A stretch of DNA of 64,000 nt from Schistocephalus solidus. Lineage: Eukaryota; Platyhelminthes; Cestoda; Diphyllobothriidea; Diphyllobothriidae. This document shows, piece after piece, positions 10,111 through 23,800 of this stretch. The notes below the pieces were generated by a model, which saw only the letters and a list, made by a program, of their open reading frames with translations, was not told where the DNA came from and ran no database searches. A program made the position numbers and the translations under genes. Where the stretch lies: NCBI GenBank assembly GCA_017591395.1, contig WEDG01005047.1:1-64000 (forward strand). Direction: 5' to 3'. Every line of letters begins with the position of its first letter. Position 1 is the first letter of the stretch.

Positions 10111-11550
10111 TGTGTTCTGGCGAAGATAGTAAACTTAGACCCATATCAAAAACTTAAAAATGCTGGCAAGATCACAAGCGAATTAGCAACGCCGATATAC
10201 AGTGGAAACTGCCTGAATTAGGTTGTCATCACTTAAAAATGGAAAAGGGAAGCGATCTAATGACATACTTAGGAAGATCTTTCAAGTAAATCTTATGCAT
10301 GTTTCTTGTAGCAGGTGCTTATTTTAAGTTAATTTATCGTTCAAAAACTTTAAAAACAAGCATATTTCCAAAGATAATAAATGCCGTTCTATAAGTTCGA
10401 TTAGCGCTGTTTTAAAGTGTGCCAAACACATCTTAATTGGTCACTGTGACCTCACTGGGCAGAGCGCGCAACTTTTGATATAGGGCTCGTCGGGGCCAAA
10501 CGTTTCATTTAGATAGGGTACATTGGATAATAAATTCGCTGTGATGCTAGAAGGCCAAGAAACTCCAAAATACAGGAATTTTTATCTGTTAAAGGACCGT
10601 TAACAGGAGCGCACTGTAATGTGAAAACTGGCACTAATATCGATGTTGAATTAAGGCGTGGCCAAAATTGTATTAATACAATATAGGAAGGATTGATGTA
10701 AAGGAAACTTCGCATTTATGCAGAAATTATATTGAACTAAGGGAATATGGTGGTCGACCATCATCATCGAGTCGATCAATTCTACCTTATGTACGGTTGT
10801 TGACATTATTTAATGTTATAACAACCGTACCTATGATACATTATAGTGAGGTTGGCATTATAATGTCAACCACGCTACACCGCTAATTAAATTTTAAGTA
10901 TTAGGAACATGTGTGAAGTTGCCCAGCCGAACCTGGTGGCTTAAATCGTGGTTTTAAAATTCCTCATCACAGGTCACCAACAAAAATGTATGGAATAATT
11001 CCTCTTGTTGGTGCAATAATGGACTTTTTATTATTTACGAGGTATAGCGCCTCCCTGCATCATTCTCTAAAGATAATTGGGACTTTGCTTTTGTTCTCAA
11101 TCTGCTTGACCGTTCATTGCTTTTAACATTTGAACATGCCATCTCATGGTGAAATATATTTACTGTTTCCTGACCTTATATGACAGTATGTAATGCTTTC
11201 CAACTGTCCGACTCTGCAGAACTCATGAGGTCGTGTGTAATAGACCAAAAGGTACACATAATAATGACACATGCATGACTCCGCAACATTAAAACAAAAC
11301 GGACATTGGCAAAAGTACTGTTTTGAACGGGCCCCCAAATTTACAATGCACCACATCGCTACGGGGACAAGAGATTATCCTTCTGACTTGCGGACTCTGG
11401 TCGTCGAGCCTTCCGTTTTTTAATTTTATCTCTGGCGCATAAATTAACTTTCATAGCACCATACACTAGTACAGGAAGCCTATTGCGTATCACATCGAGA
11501 TCTTTTAGCTCTTTAAACTGTGCTTAGCATGTTTTAGCGTCTTTGCACGG
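10111..11550. other. Upstream flank of the SLC26 gene
   Basis: No coding feature is supported. The region should contain the promoter if 11621 is the true start, but I see no clear core promoter motif. A T-rich acceptor-like TTTTTCAG ends at 11558. Confidence 0.4.
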
Positions 11551-11620
11551 TTTTTCAGATCTTTATTAACCTTTGTGCTGCATTTATAGAAAATCGTTTC
11601 CTCAACTGAAGTCGTCAGAA

Positions 11621-11894
11621 ATGGACGGAAATTTAAATGACGGCCACAGGCCTATTTATAAAGTCGACCGACTGACATTCTCTGATCCCGAATTTTGCGA
11701 CGAATATGAAATTCTTCCAAAAAGGCAGATCACTTTCTCAAGCTTGAGAGATTCGTGCTTAAAACTTCGCCTTAAAAATTTTGGCTTCGCTATCTGTCCA
11801 GCGTTCACTTCTCTGTGTTCATTTTATAAGCTGAACGACTTCCTTTTGGACGTTGTGAGTGGAATAACTATGGCTATATTTCATATACCCCAAG
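11621..11894 (+). CDS. SLC26-like exon 1 (N-terminus and first membrane helix)
   Basis: Codes residues 1-91 plus one base. It holds a hydrophilic cytosolic N-terminus with acidic patches, then the [21 protein letters not shown] segment that opens the SulP membrane domain. It ends in phase 1 at CAAG/GTAAAT. Upstream, a T-rich AG at 11551-11558 could be a cis or spliced-leader acceptor. This is only a suggestion. Confidence 0.9.
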
Positions 11895-14800
11895 GTAAAT
11901 TCTTTCTAAATCTTACAATTTTAGGAATGGCCTATGGCAGTTTGGCCGGGTTGAGCCCAGTCAATGGATTATATACCTCATTTTTTCCTGTTCTGATTTA
12001 CATCCTTTTCGGAACATCACGACATATATCTGTTGGTAATTTTTATACTTACTTCAAACGAATTTGTTGCAAATGTTTATTTACTTTATTTAAACGTAAG
12101 AGTAATTGCCCATATACAACCTGATAAGGATTCGTAGGATGCGAGCTTTGAACGTATAGATAAAGCAAAAATGAAACGTTTGAAAATTCATTAGTTTCAC
12201 GTAGGTATCAAGCTCAGACGTTGAGCTTTAGTTGCAGCCGCTACCATTTTCTAACATAGGTTGATCATTTTCTTCGGGTATTTTAATTGACAAGTAAGCA
12301 TGCAACCGTGCAAGTATATTTGTTATTGAGACGCTATTTTTACAAGCCTAACTTCAAGGAATGAGATATTTTTCAGTCATGGAGGCAAGACTTTAGTCAT
12401 ACCCAATAAAATGGCTATGAAATAATTTACGGATATTGAATTACAGATTCCAAAACTGTTTGACCAATAGGCTTGTTTTAGTTCGTCTTTAAAGGCTTTC
12501 GTTCGAAGTGATAATAACCATTTTGATGTCTTTCGAGAAAGCACCATACAGAAAAGCTAAATAGATGGTTGGTTTTAAGTAGAAAGAAACTGATAATACT
12601 AGAAAATGACGTAAAAATCGGCTAACGAGCACACAGCAGAGACGGTTTTGCTTAAAATATATTGGAGTAAGTGACATCGCCATTGGAATCAGTGTTGCTG
12701 ACTGGTCATAAACCGCCAATTACAAATCGCGAGGTTTGCTGATTCTGGAAGTGCCTGTAGTTACCAGGCTCCTCAGCAACCTGCATTAAAATTTGTACTG
12801 CTCCACGAATGCGGAACAGCCTTGTGTTTGCTAATGAAGTTGGAAGGTTAATGTGCCTTAACCTTTTTATGTTCGGGGATTACTCCAGGTTTGGCGTTGC
12901 TGCTGAGGCAGCTAGGCGGCGCCGTCTCTAAAGGCAAACCATCTTACTTTACCTGCGACCAAATAAAAAGCAGACGTGCGTAAGAAACTACTGTGGACCC
13001 TTATAAGGGAAAAAACGCCGTGCATTTTAAGTATTGGGCGTAATAGTCTTTCTAAAGATTGGCATCATTAATCTGGAGCCTACGGGTTTGCCTAAAATTG
13101 CGTTATTTTTATGGCAATTTTGCTCCTCGAATTGACTTACACTTTTAAAATAACTTTCCGTCTCAATCGCAACCTCGAAGACCCAATTTAAGCATACATT
13201 AAAAATATTAACTTTAAGTTCAACCCCGGGTCTTTTGCTTACCATTCGCCTCGCTGCCTCAATTTCTGTTATCATGATAACAAAAGTATAGCTCAATCTT
13301 AAATTGGTTTAAACAACGCTTTTTATTGATATTTAAGGCACGTTCTCCTTATCATCATTGCTATTTTCCTCACCGGTGAATCGGCTTGCAAGCGGTTTCA
13401 ACCAACACGAAAATATTACGAATCGAGCATTTTCTGAGGAGGAAACCACTTTTCGTCTCCAAGTCGCCATTACGCTTACGCTGTCCATTGGCCTAGTTCA
13501 GGTTTGTCCTTGTTCTCTTAGGCTTTTTGGTCACTGAAATTCAGGGACTCTAACCTCTGTTCTGTCTTTCTTGGATCACGTTGTTTTCATATTTGAAATT
13601 AACCTGAGGACAGCTAGGATTTCCTTCAGTAGCTCTCCTCTTCAACGCCTATGTAACTTTTCAATAATCAAACATATACATTTGAATTACGTTTAACTAG
13701 GCGTTTGCCTTGTCTGTGATTTAAAATTATTGGATTTTAGTTGACAATGGGTCTTCTTCAGTTGGGGTTTCTCGTCACCTATCTCTCAGGACCTCTTATC
13801 AGCGGATTACATGTGCCTCGGCATTTCATATACTCGCAAGTCAGATGAGTGGTCTTTTCGGGGTCAATGTACCCAGTTACTACGGTCCTGGAAACTTAGT
13901 AATGGTAAGTTCGTTGACTGTAAACTTTCGTCTTGTTTCTTGCGGTGTTGGATTAAGCTAACTCTTTTGTTATCATGGGCGCATATGGCCCCTCCACCAT
14001 GTTAGAAACCATTGCGAATAGCCCATTTTTCCGAGTTTAGCAAAAATATTGCCTGAAAGATGTCGCGGACTTTGTGCGGAAGCTCACTGCTTTGCTAAAA
14101 GTACCACATGCAATTACATTGTGATAGTATTGTTGACCAAGTAGGGACAGTTGTTTACGAAAATTGAAAATGGCCGTGCAAATTAAATTCAAAAATTGTA
14201 AAGTGTTTAGCTAGGTTTACTTAACTTGGAATGCTTTTGTTGCCATCTCACGTATGTGAGGCCCGTGGCCATCATTGCATTGAGGAGCATCCACCTATAA
14301 TAGAAGTGGAAACTATGGTCTATAAGGTATACTGACACAGTACTTGGTGACTAGATCGTGTGTGGTACACGTAGATGACTTGTTTCCGCTCCGCCTGCCA
14401 ATGCTTTCAATCCCTACACCAGACAACTGACAGGCTCACGGCAGAAGAAGATGAGAAATAGAGAGGCGGTCACTGTTGAATCCATCCTCACTGCAAATCA
14501 ATGCATTCTTTTCTAGAATAAAACTGCGCTGTAATCTACCATGACGCGGTAAAAGTCATGACCTGGAATGTTGCCAAGTAACGATATGGCTAGGTGGCCT
14601 GACGGGAGGACTGAGAGTCACACTCAATAACGTCTTTCTGGCAGGGATCGAACAGTGTGTGGCACGCGTATCTTGAACCGTTTAGCTTTGTCAGCCGCTG
14701 CGTCAAAACGCACCTCCGGTTGTCATCAGAGCTTGATGGTGGGTGAGGAAGGAGAAACAACAGTAGGTGCTGCCTTACTTAAAACTAATTTAAAGTTATT

Positions 14801-17800
14801 CGTTCTATACCTACCCCGTGGGGTATACTGTGGTCACCTTCGCGCGTGATTGTCAAACTATCACTTAGTTCCAAGCAGTTGTCTCATACTCCTTCTGTAG
14901 AAACAGCTTTCAAGACCTTATGAAGTTAAAAACGTAATGTCCCTTCTTTAGGCGGTGGATAAAAGATGGCAAAACTAGTGATATCGGCATGAAAGATCAG
15001 TGCATCTTGATACATCGACATTCGATCCCTCAGGCCTGCACCAGGACATCTATCTACCTCTATGTTGTTCGTGTACTGCTTCTAGTACAGTGGATTGCCC
15101 ATCTCATGAAATCTCAACCGAAAGTCATAAATGCTGTTTTCGATTCGAACAAATTACTTAAGTAGGCTTGTAATATTGATTATCAGGCATTTTAATCCCA
15201 AGATATTTCAATCAAGGCAGTATGTCGGCGTTTAAAAGAACTTTTTTCTGATCACCTGTAGAATGCGAACTCTGTAATAATTACTACTTATGTCGTTTAT
15301 CGAGTTTCGATACCCTTAGAAGTTCACATTTGTTTTAGAGGAAGTAGCAAAAATATTCTTTTATATACTTGTGTGATAGCTAATTACACCTTCTGCAGAT
15401 GTCATGCGTCAAGAAGGGATGAGTTTCAATTTAAACAAATTTCGAGATTTTTAAATAAGCATGAATCCTACCGGCCATTTCACATGCATTCTAGCTTTCC
15501 AAATTACGTGCTGTATACATTCTCTCTAGGGAAGATCACACATTTCTCTACGCTCTAAAGAAGAGGTCACGTAGTCCTCATAAAATGTTGCACTGCGTTC
15601 TGCTTTGATCTCCTTGTTTTTATCACGTCTCACATTCGACGTTTTATAGGAAACATCAAAAATTAAAAGAAACGATAGTTCGACTGTCGATTTCGATGAG
15701 GTCCAACGTACGCTCCACAGAAGATTGGTGCAGCTACGGTGACTTGCGCGTGATTTAGTTTAAAGTGATAGTAGACTTGCGCTGCATTTACCGCACTCTC
15801 TCCTCCTTCCCCATCTATGCCCGGTATCAAGACAAAGTCAAGAAGACCGGAGATGGGAGATGGGAGAGGGCGCAGGTGACTAGCGCGGTCAGGGCCCCTA
15901 GGCACTAGACGCTCCTAGGCGTGCCACCACACCCCCCACCCATGTTGGGCATTCGTTATGGGAGCGCAACTCGAATAACGCCTGTCGTGCCCTGCTGTGG
16001 CCCGAGTGCTGGTCCAACGCATCTACCACGTGGCCCGTTTAGGGGCACAAATACAACATACAATGTACAATGAATGAACATTTTACGCTCGTAAAAATAT
16101 CGTAATTATAATTTTTTTGAAAAACTGACAGCTACCCTTTCTTAATGCATTAAATCTGAAGAAAACATAACTTTTCATCTCACGAGTATAAGAAAGAGTA
16201 TTTTTTGCATATTTTCTATAAGATATCTTTAAATTTATGAGAGCATGTGAAAGAGGCATACGACATATCTAGTCATTTTTCACAGAGTATGCATTCTACA
16301 GGTGATCAGAAAGAAGCTCGTTCAAAAACCGACACCGTTATGTGTCTGAAATGTCTATAATAACTATAACAACTCAATATAAGCAATTTGTCTCAGTCGA
16401 AAACCTATTTAAGAATTTCCTTTGACGTTTCATGACATAGGATATCGCCTGTATGCTCCACTGTTTCTGGTGATAAAACAATGGATTCGTCACTCTGCCA
16501 CATTTAACCGACGATGTTCGGGTTTCGGATGTTCAGATGCTCTTAGTTTCTGTGCGTTTTCCACGAAAAACTCCATCAACCCTCAAATACTCGATGGTTA
16601 ACTTTAATCCCGATTTTCGGCAAGCAGTTTTCGCTTTTTAAATCATACTGGGAAGGATACGTACGAACAGATCAGTAAAATGAGTAAACCACTGTACTTT
16701 ATTTACAGAGGAGTAATCCTAATTTATTGGAATTAACACACCACAGTGAGTCTGTAAGTGAAGCAGACCAGCCTAACACAAAGCGAACATCGAAAGGTAA
16801 AAGAAGAACACCTCAAAAGCGATTTGAACTTAGAGATTTCATAGTGATAATTGAACTTTGTTCCTGTGAAGAGCTAAGTGGAATTTTTGTTAATCGGCAA
16901 TCTCAGCTGTGGCTTTTATCCTTTAGTCACATCACGTGGATGGCGAGGTAGGGGCTGCTCGACGTGTCCTTCTCTTATTCCCTTGTCTTCATCACACCTC
17001 ACGTTATCTTATTTCCACCTCCTTCTTACGACAGAAACTTTTTAGGTGTGATCTAGTCTGGACCGAGCAGCAAATCGAGCTGATGAGTCGTCCCATAGAC
17101 GGAGCAGAGCATATGTACGCTACCCAGGCATCAATCTTCGTTCCATCTAACACGTATAATTCTGGGGCAGCCATCGTGCTTAGTTGCAAGTCGTTGCTGC
17201 GCGGGATTCATTTTGGAGAGTGATCAGTTTTTAATGTTCTTCTAGTATATCAAAGGGAAAGCTTTTACTGACCCTGTGATGGAAAAAATGCATCTCATAT
17301 TTAGGGTTTCCCCTGGCAAGCGTTATCCATTATTTGCTTCCGGTAAAATTGCATAAACCTGGTGAGCGAAGCGTGAAAGTAGTTAATTGAAATTGTTCAT
17401 ATTTTCCATCTAAGCACTGCATTACACGCGTATTAGCGGAAACAGAGACCTGATACAGCACGACGATTAGCTGCTCAGGAGAGAACATTTATGGTCCACG
17501 GCAGTACTGTTAAACTGGTGGCAACAGCCTTTCTGTTACATCCACCACTGCCACAACCATCAACATCACCACGAGCGATGGGGGCTCGGTCCTAAACTGT
17601 CCTAATTGCGACTGCACCTTCACCTCACGCATCGGCCTGGTCAGTCACTTGTGAATCTATCCCACAGAGGCTGGTGAACCAGTGCCTGGAGCACCAACAC
17701 ACAGCAGAAATCGCTGCATCCAATGTCCTCACTGCACTCGAGCCTTAACGAACCGTAGGGGCCTATTCAGTCACATGCGCATCCATGGCAGCGGACTTCA

Positions 17801-20800
17801 CTGCAATGTCGACAACACTGATACCCCATGAACGCCCTCTCTCCTGCAAATCTCACCGCCACCGCCACCTCACTACCACTAACGAAAACCCCACATAACT
17901 TTCTGATTTCTCCTGCCCACACTGCGCCCACAACCTCACCTCACGCATCGGCCTGGCCGGTTACCTGCGAATCTATCACACGAAGACTGGCGAACCAGTG
18001 CCTGGGGCTCCAATATACAGTCACCGCGCCCGCCACCACTGCGCTCACTGCTCCCGCATCTTTGCACACTGCATGGACCTATTAGGTCACATGCGGCTCC
18101 ACGATAACATGTGGTAAACACCGTAGGCTAAAAATCAACAGCGCCAACTACCTCCACCAATACATTCACAACAGCCTAACCACCACATTGTACTAGAGGA
18201 TATCCCGGTTTCCTAGAAATCATGGCTTTGACTGCTGCCAATCTGACGCTAACAACAAACCATGCCGTCGGCCCAGTGTGTGTTGTGCGTTTAATGGCTG
18301 GCCAGTGGACTGGGAGTCAGACGGCGATGGCTCACCCAAATTCCCCGGTTTAGTGAATCCTGGTGTGTGGGTTTGTGTAAGAGGTGCCAAGTCGTGCCAT
18401 TGCGCGTGGCTCGTCAGCCAATGCGCCCACTCCCATATCAGACAACTGACCAGCTCGGACGGTGGACTGATTGTGGGGGTGGGTGCTCAGCGCATTTTTG
18501 CCTCACTCTAAAAACTCTGACGCCCCTTAAACTATCACGCTGCGCTTAAGGCGTGGCTTGGAAGGTTGCCAACTGACGGGATAGCTTTGACTGCGTGGTC
18601 ATCCCACGGGTGTTCGTCGAAAAGGGGGTCAAGTACGACGCTATAAGGAAACACTGAAGACTTCCCTGAAGCACCTGCAGATCAACCCGGCGACATGGGA
18701 GGACCTCGCCCGGATCCCAGCTACTTGGAGAAGAACAGTGAAGACAGGGGCAGCAATCTACGAAGCCAACAGAATCGCCACCGCCAAGACCAAAGGATCG
18801 GAATGAAAGTGACCAGCGCCCCGGACCAACAACGCCAATGCCCAGGCCCTTCCAACATGCCCACGCTTTCAACGAACCTTCCATGCGCGAATCGGCCTAG
18901 TCGGACATCTTCGGACGCAATGCACCAGCAATCCGACAATTCCAAATTCTACGTCAAATTCTGCCCACCCTCCTTCAGAATCCCCCTCCCTCACTCGTGG
19001 CATCAATTCCATTACTCCTACCATCCTAGAAACCACATCGCATTACTCATCGCCTGTTACCCCCACCACCGACACCACCGCCACCAACATCAGCGATGGC
19101 GACTCTTCCCTAAACTGCCTTCATTGCGACCGCACATTCACCTCACGCATCGGCCTGGTCGGTCACTTGCGAATCCACCGTACAGAGACTGGTTAACCAG
19201 TGCCTGGAGCATCAACACACAGCAGAGATCGCCGTCTCCAATTCCTTCACTGTCCTCGTGCATTCCTTCATCGCATGGGCCTACTCGGTTACATTCGCAT
19301 CCATGGCAACCTGCGGTATACCACCGGAGGATAAGGCACATCAGCGCACACTACCTACAAAAATACATAGACAACACCCTCACCATTAGCATTTACACGT
19401 GAATATCACGGTTTCCTAGAAATATTGGCTTGGAAGGTTGCTAATCTGACGCTTACACCAGACCACGTCGTCAGCTCAGTGTATGTGCTGTGTGTAACGA
19501 GTGGCTGACCAGTGGACTAGGAGTCAGACGGCGATGGCTCCTCCATATCCCCTGAGTAAGTGAATCCTGGTATGTGCGTTATGGGGGCAAGGTCGTGCTG
19601 TGGCGCGCGAAGATGGGTACGCCTACCCGTCAGCCAATGCGCCCACTCCCACATCGGACGACTAACTGGCTCGGACGGTGATCTGATTGTGGGGGTGAGG
19701 GAGAGAGTGAGGTCGACAGGTCAGCGTATTTTCCTCACTATAAACAATCTGACGCGCTTGAAACTATCACGGGCGTTAAAAACCATGGATTGGAAGGTTG
19801 CCAACTGATGGGAACACTCGGATCGCGTGGTCAGCCCAATGTGGGTTTAGTGTGGAGTGGCTGACTGGCAGACTGAGCGTCATGCTGCAATGGCTCCTTC
19901 TTAATGTGGCCTATATGGCATTCCCACACCGTGGGATCCGAGCCAGGTGTGGTGGTACGCCAAGGGGCATCTCCGGCCGCGCCAGCCACCTACGCCCTCT
20001 CCCAACTCCGGTCTTCCTGACTATGTCATGACACTGGGCTCAGGTGGGGGAGGAGAGAGTGCGGTAACGATAAGCACCGCGGTTGGAAGGTTGCCAACTG
20101 ACAATTACACTCAGACCTAGCAGTTAGTCCAATTTGTGTTGTGTGGAGTGGCTGACTGGTGGTCTGAGAGTCAGGCTGCGATGGTTCCTTCTTAACGTGA
20201 CCTCTGGCTATCTCACACATGTGATATGTAAGCTGTTTAACCCCCTGTTGTTTAAAATTCTGGTGTTCGTGTTTGGGGTACCAGGTCGTGTACGTAGTAC
20301 AAATAGACGAGGTCACCAGCAGCTGCGCCCATTTCCGCATCAGACAACTGACCGGATCGGACAGTGGTTTCACTGTGGGGTGGGGGAGAGAGTGAGGTCG
20401 ACGGCTCAGCGCATGTTACTTACTATAAACAATCTGACGCGCCTGAAATTATTACGGTGCGCTAAAAGCCGTGGCTTGGAAGGTTACCAACTGACGGGAT
20501 AACTTGGACCACGTGGTCAGCCAAATGTGTGTTTTGTGTGAAGTGGCTGACTTGCGGACTGAGAGTCAGGCTGCAATAGCTCCTTCTTAATGTGGCCTTT
20601 ATGGCAGTCCCAATCAGTTGCCATCCCGAATACAACTTATAACATCCTCACAGCCTCTCCTAATTTCTCATGCTCACACTGCGCCCACAACTTCAACTCA
20701 CGCATCGGCCTGGTCGGTGAACCTGTGAATCCATCGCACGGAGGTTGGTGAACCAGTGCCTGTGGCTCCGACATATAGTTGACGCGCCCGCCTCCAGTGC

Positions 20801-23800
20801 CCTCACTGCTCCCGAACCTGTAACACCGCATGGGCCTATTAGGCCACATACACCTTCACGAAAACCTGCGGTAAACTACCGGAGGCTAAGCTACATCAGC
20901 GCACAATACCTACACCAATACAAAGACCACACGCTCACCATCACCACGTACCTGAGCATATCATGGTTTCCTAGAAACCGTAGCTTGGAAGGCTGCCAAT
21001 CTGACGCTTACACCGGTTCACGCCATCGGCCCAGTGTATGTGCTTTGTGTGTCGAGGGGTTGACCAGTGGACTGGGAGTCAGAAGGCAATGGCTCCTCTT
21101 AATCCCCCTGATTTAGTGAATCCTGGTGTGTGAGTAATAGGGGCCAGGTCGTCCTGTGGTGCACGAAGACAGGTATTCCGCACCGTCAGTCAATGCGCCC
21201 ACTTCCACATCAGACAACTGACCGACTCGGACGGTGGTCTGATTGTGGGGGTGGGGGAGAGAGTAAGGTCGACCGCTCAGCGCATTTTTCTGACTTAAAT
21301 CAAGCTGATGCGCTTAAAACTATCACGGTGCGCTAAAAGCCGAGGCTTGGAAGGTTGCCAACTGACGGGAAAACTTGGACCGCGTGACCAGCCTAATATG
21401 TGTTTTGTGTGTAGTGGTTGGCTGGCGGACTGAGAGTCAGGCTGCAATGGCTCCTTCTTAATGTGGCCTTTATGGCACTTTCACTCCGTGAGATCCGAGT
21501 TAGGTGTGGTGGTACTCCTAGGGGGCTCCGGCCGCGCCAGTCACCTGTGCCCACTCTCGCCACCGGTTTTCTTGACTCTGTCATGACACCGGGCTCAGGT
21601 GGGGGTGTAGGAGAGAGTGCGTTAGATTCAGCGCAAGTATATTCTCACTTTAACCTAAATCAAGCGCAAGTCATCCTCAGTGCACCACTCTTCCTTGGAG
21701 CAAACGGTGGGCACCGTCGGACTACGACGGTTGAACTGTCGGGGTGAATGGTGTACTACTTAGGGGTAGCACCACACAGATAGCATTTGGTCGCTCCATT
21801 TGTCTCCTATATGTTGTAAATACTCCTGTGGCTGCCTCTAATTTTTACCCAACTCTCACCTGTGGCTACTCGAAGCTGGGTTCTTCCCAGTGACCACACC
21901 CCAGGCAACCGTCAAGACCGGCGGGCTAAACCTGGTAAGGGTCTCCTGTGCTGTGTTTGCCTCCACACCATTTTTGTCTGACTCCTGAAATTTCCAATCT
22001 GCCAGTGTCAAAAAGTCCTACGGTGGGCGTGTCAGTAATCCCGTAGGTGGCTCAGGATAACTTGGGTAGCTCTCCTACTAAAAAAACTGTGACCAATATT
22101 AGAGTCCGGCAGCCGTCTGGGATGCCCCAGCAGCCCTATTTAGGGTCAGCACTGATTGCCTTCTCGCGAAGGAAGGGGCTGGAACAGGTGCCCTTGGTAT
22201 CACGTCTGCTGCAGCCGGCCGCGGTCGTTCAACTCAAACAAACAAAAATACCACTGCCCCATCACCCACGCCATAAACGCCGTTCGGGTGAATACGATCG
22301 CACTAGCAGCTTGGAATGTTAGTTCCTTTTAGACAATCCGAGTTGCAACCAGCTGGAACGGAGCACGGCGCTTGTCACTCTGGAACTGGCGCGCTACAAA
22401 GTGGACATTGCTGCTCTCATAGAAACCCGATTCCCTGAACAGGGTCAGATGGAGGAGGTGGGTGCCGGCTACACCTTCTTCTGGAGCGGCCGCCCAAAGG
22501 CAGAGCGAAGTGACACTGGTGTAACCTTTGGCATCCTGAACGCATTGTAGGACGTTTGCCCTGTCTATCGCAGAGTATCAGTGATCACATGATGAGCCTC
22601 TGCCTGCATCTACGGGAATCCAAGTTCTCCATAATTATCAGAGCCTACGCCGCCCCCTCCCCAACGTTGAGCTCTGATTCGACGAATAGCAAAATATACG
22701 AGGACCTACATGCCCTCCTGGTGACCGTGCCGAAGGGTCGTAGGTTGATCGTCCTTGGTGACTTCAACGCCCGCATCGGGACAGACCACGCTGCCTGGCA
22801 GGTAGTGCTGGGTCCGCACATTCTTGGTAGCTGTAACGATAACGGTCTTCTTCTTCTGCGAACCTGTGCGGAACACCGTCTCCTGCTGACCAACACCTTT
22901 CGTCTTCCGACGCGAGAGAAGTCCACATGGATGCAACCTTGGTTGCGGCGCTGGCGGCTGCTAGACTATGTTCTCGTCTGGAGACGAGTTCGACAGGACG
23001 TGCTGGCGAACAAGGCGATCCACGATGCCGATGGTTGGACAGATCACCGTCTCGTCCTCTCCAAGATGAGCCTCCGACTTCAACCCCGACGAAGGCCCCA
23101 AAGGTAAGCGACCGCCAGATAAGTTTAGTACTGTTTTGTTGAATGTGCCTGCTCATTGTTTTGATTTCAGCAACGAAATACCCCAGAAACCGGAGGACCT
23201 GCATGCTCCAGGTGATAACGCCACCGTGGAGACACAATGGTGTCAAATGCGGAACGTCATCCAGCCCACCGCCCTCCAATTACTCGGATGCGCACGCCGT
23301 TAACACCAGGACTGGTTTGACGACAATGACACCGACATCAGAAACCTACTCGTAGAGAAGAATGGACTAAACAAAGCCTACACGGACCTTCGGACTGACG
23401 CCACCAAACCAGCCTTCTTCAGATGCCGGCAACTTGTACAACTATGGCTGGGGAAGATGCAGGACACCTGGATGGTCCGAAAAGCTGAGATAATCCAAAG
23501 GTATGCAGACCACAAGGAAATGAAAAACTTTTTAAAATACATCAAGGCCATCTACGGCCTCTGTATCAAAGGAACCGATGTGCTGCTCAGCTCTGAAGAT
23601 ACAACACTTCTGACGGCGAAATCCTAAATTCTGAGTACAAGGCCAAGCACTTCAGAAGTGTCCTTCATTGCTAATCAGCCATCTCTGATGCTACCGTTGA
23701 CCGTGGGCACGAACAATGACCTGAATCTCCTGCCTTACCTACCAGAAACCATCAGGAAATATGGCACCAATGACAAGTTCCACAAGATTTCAAAGATGCG

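Noticed and set aside
17075..17120. CTGATGA at about 17081 followed by GTC...GAC, like a second hammerhead ribozyme
   Set aside because: The stem II-like pairing is followed by GGAGCA where GAAA is required, and no matching cleavage triplet or stem I is seen.
17004..17223. Overlapping short ORFs on both strands near 17.1 kb
   Set aside because: No recognisable domain; the antisense frames are shadows of each other.
17598..20860. Host zinc-finger transcription factor gene
   Set aside because: The fingers recur with the same spacing and linker at the end of the RT-bearing LINE copies and in several truncated copies, so they are transposon sequence.
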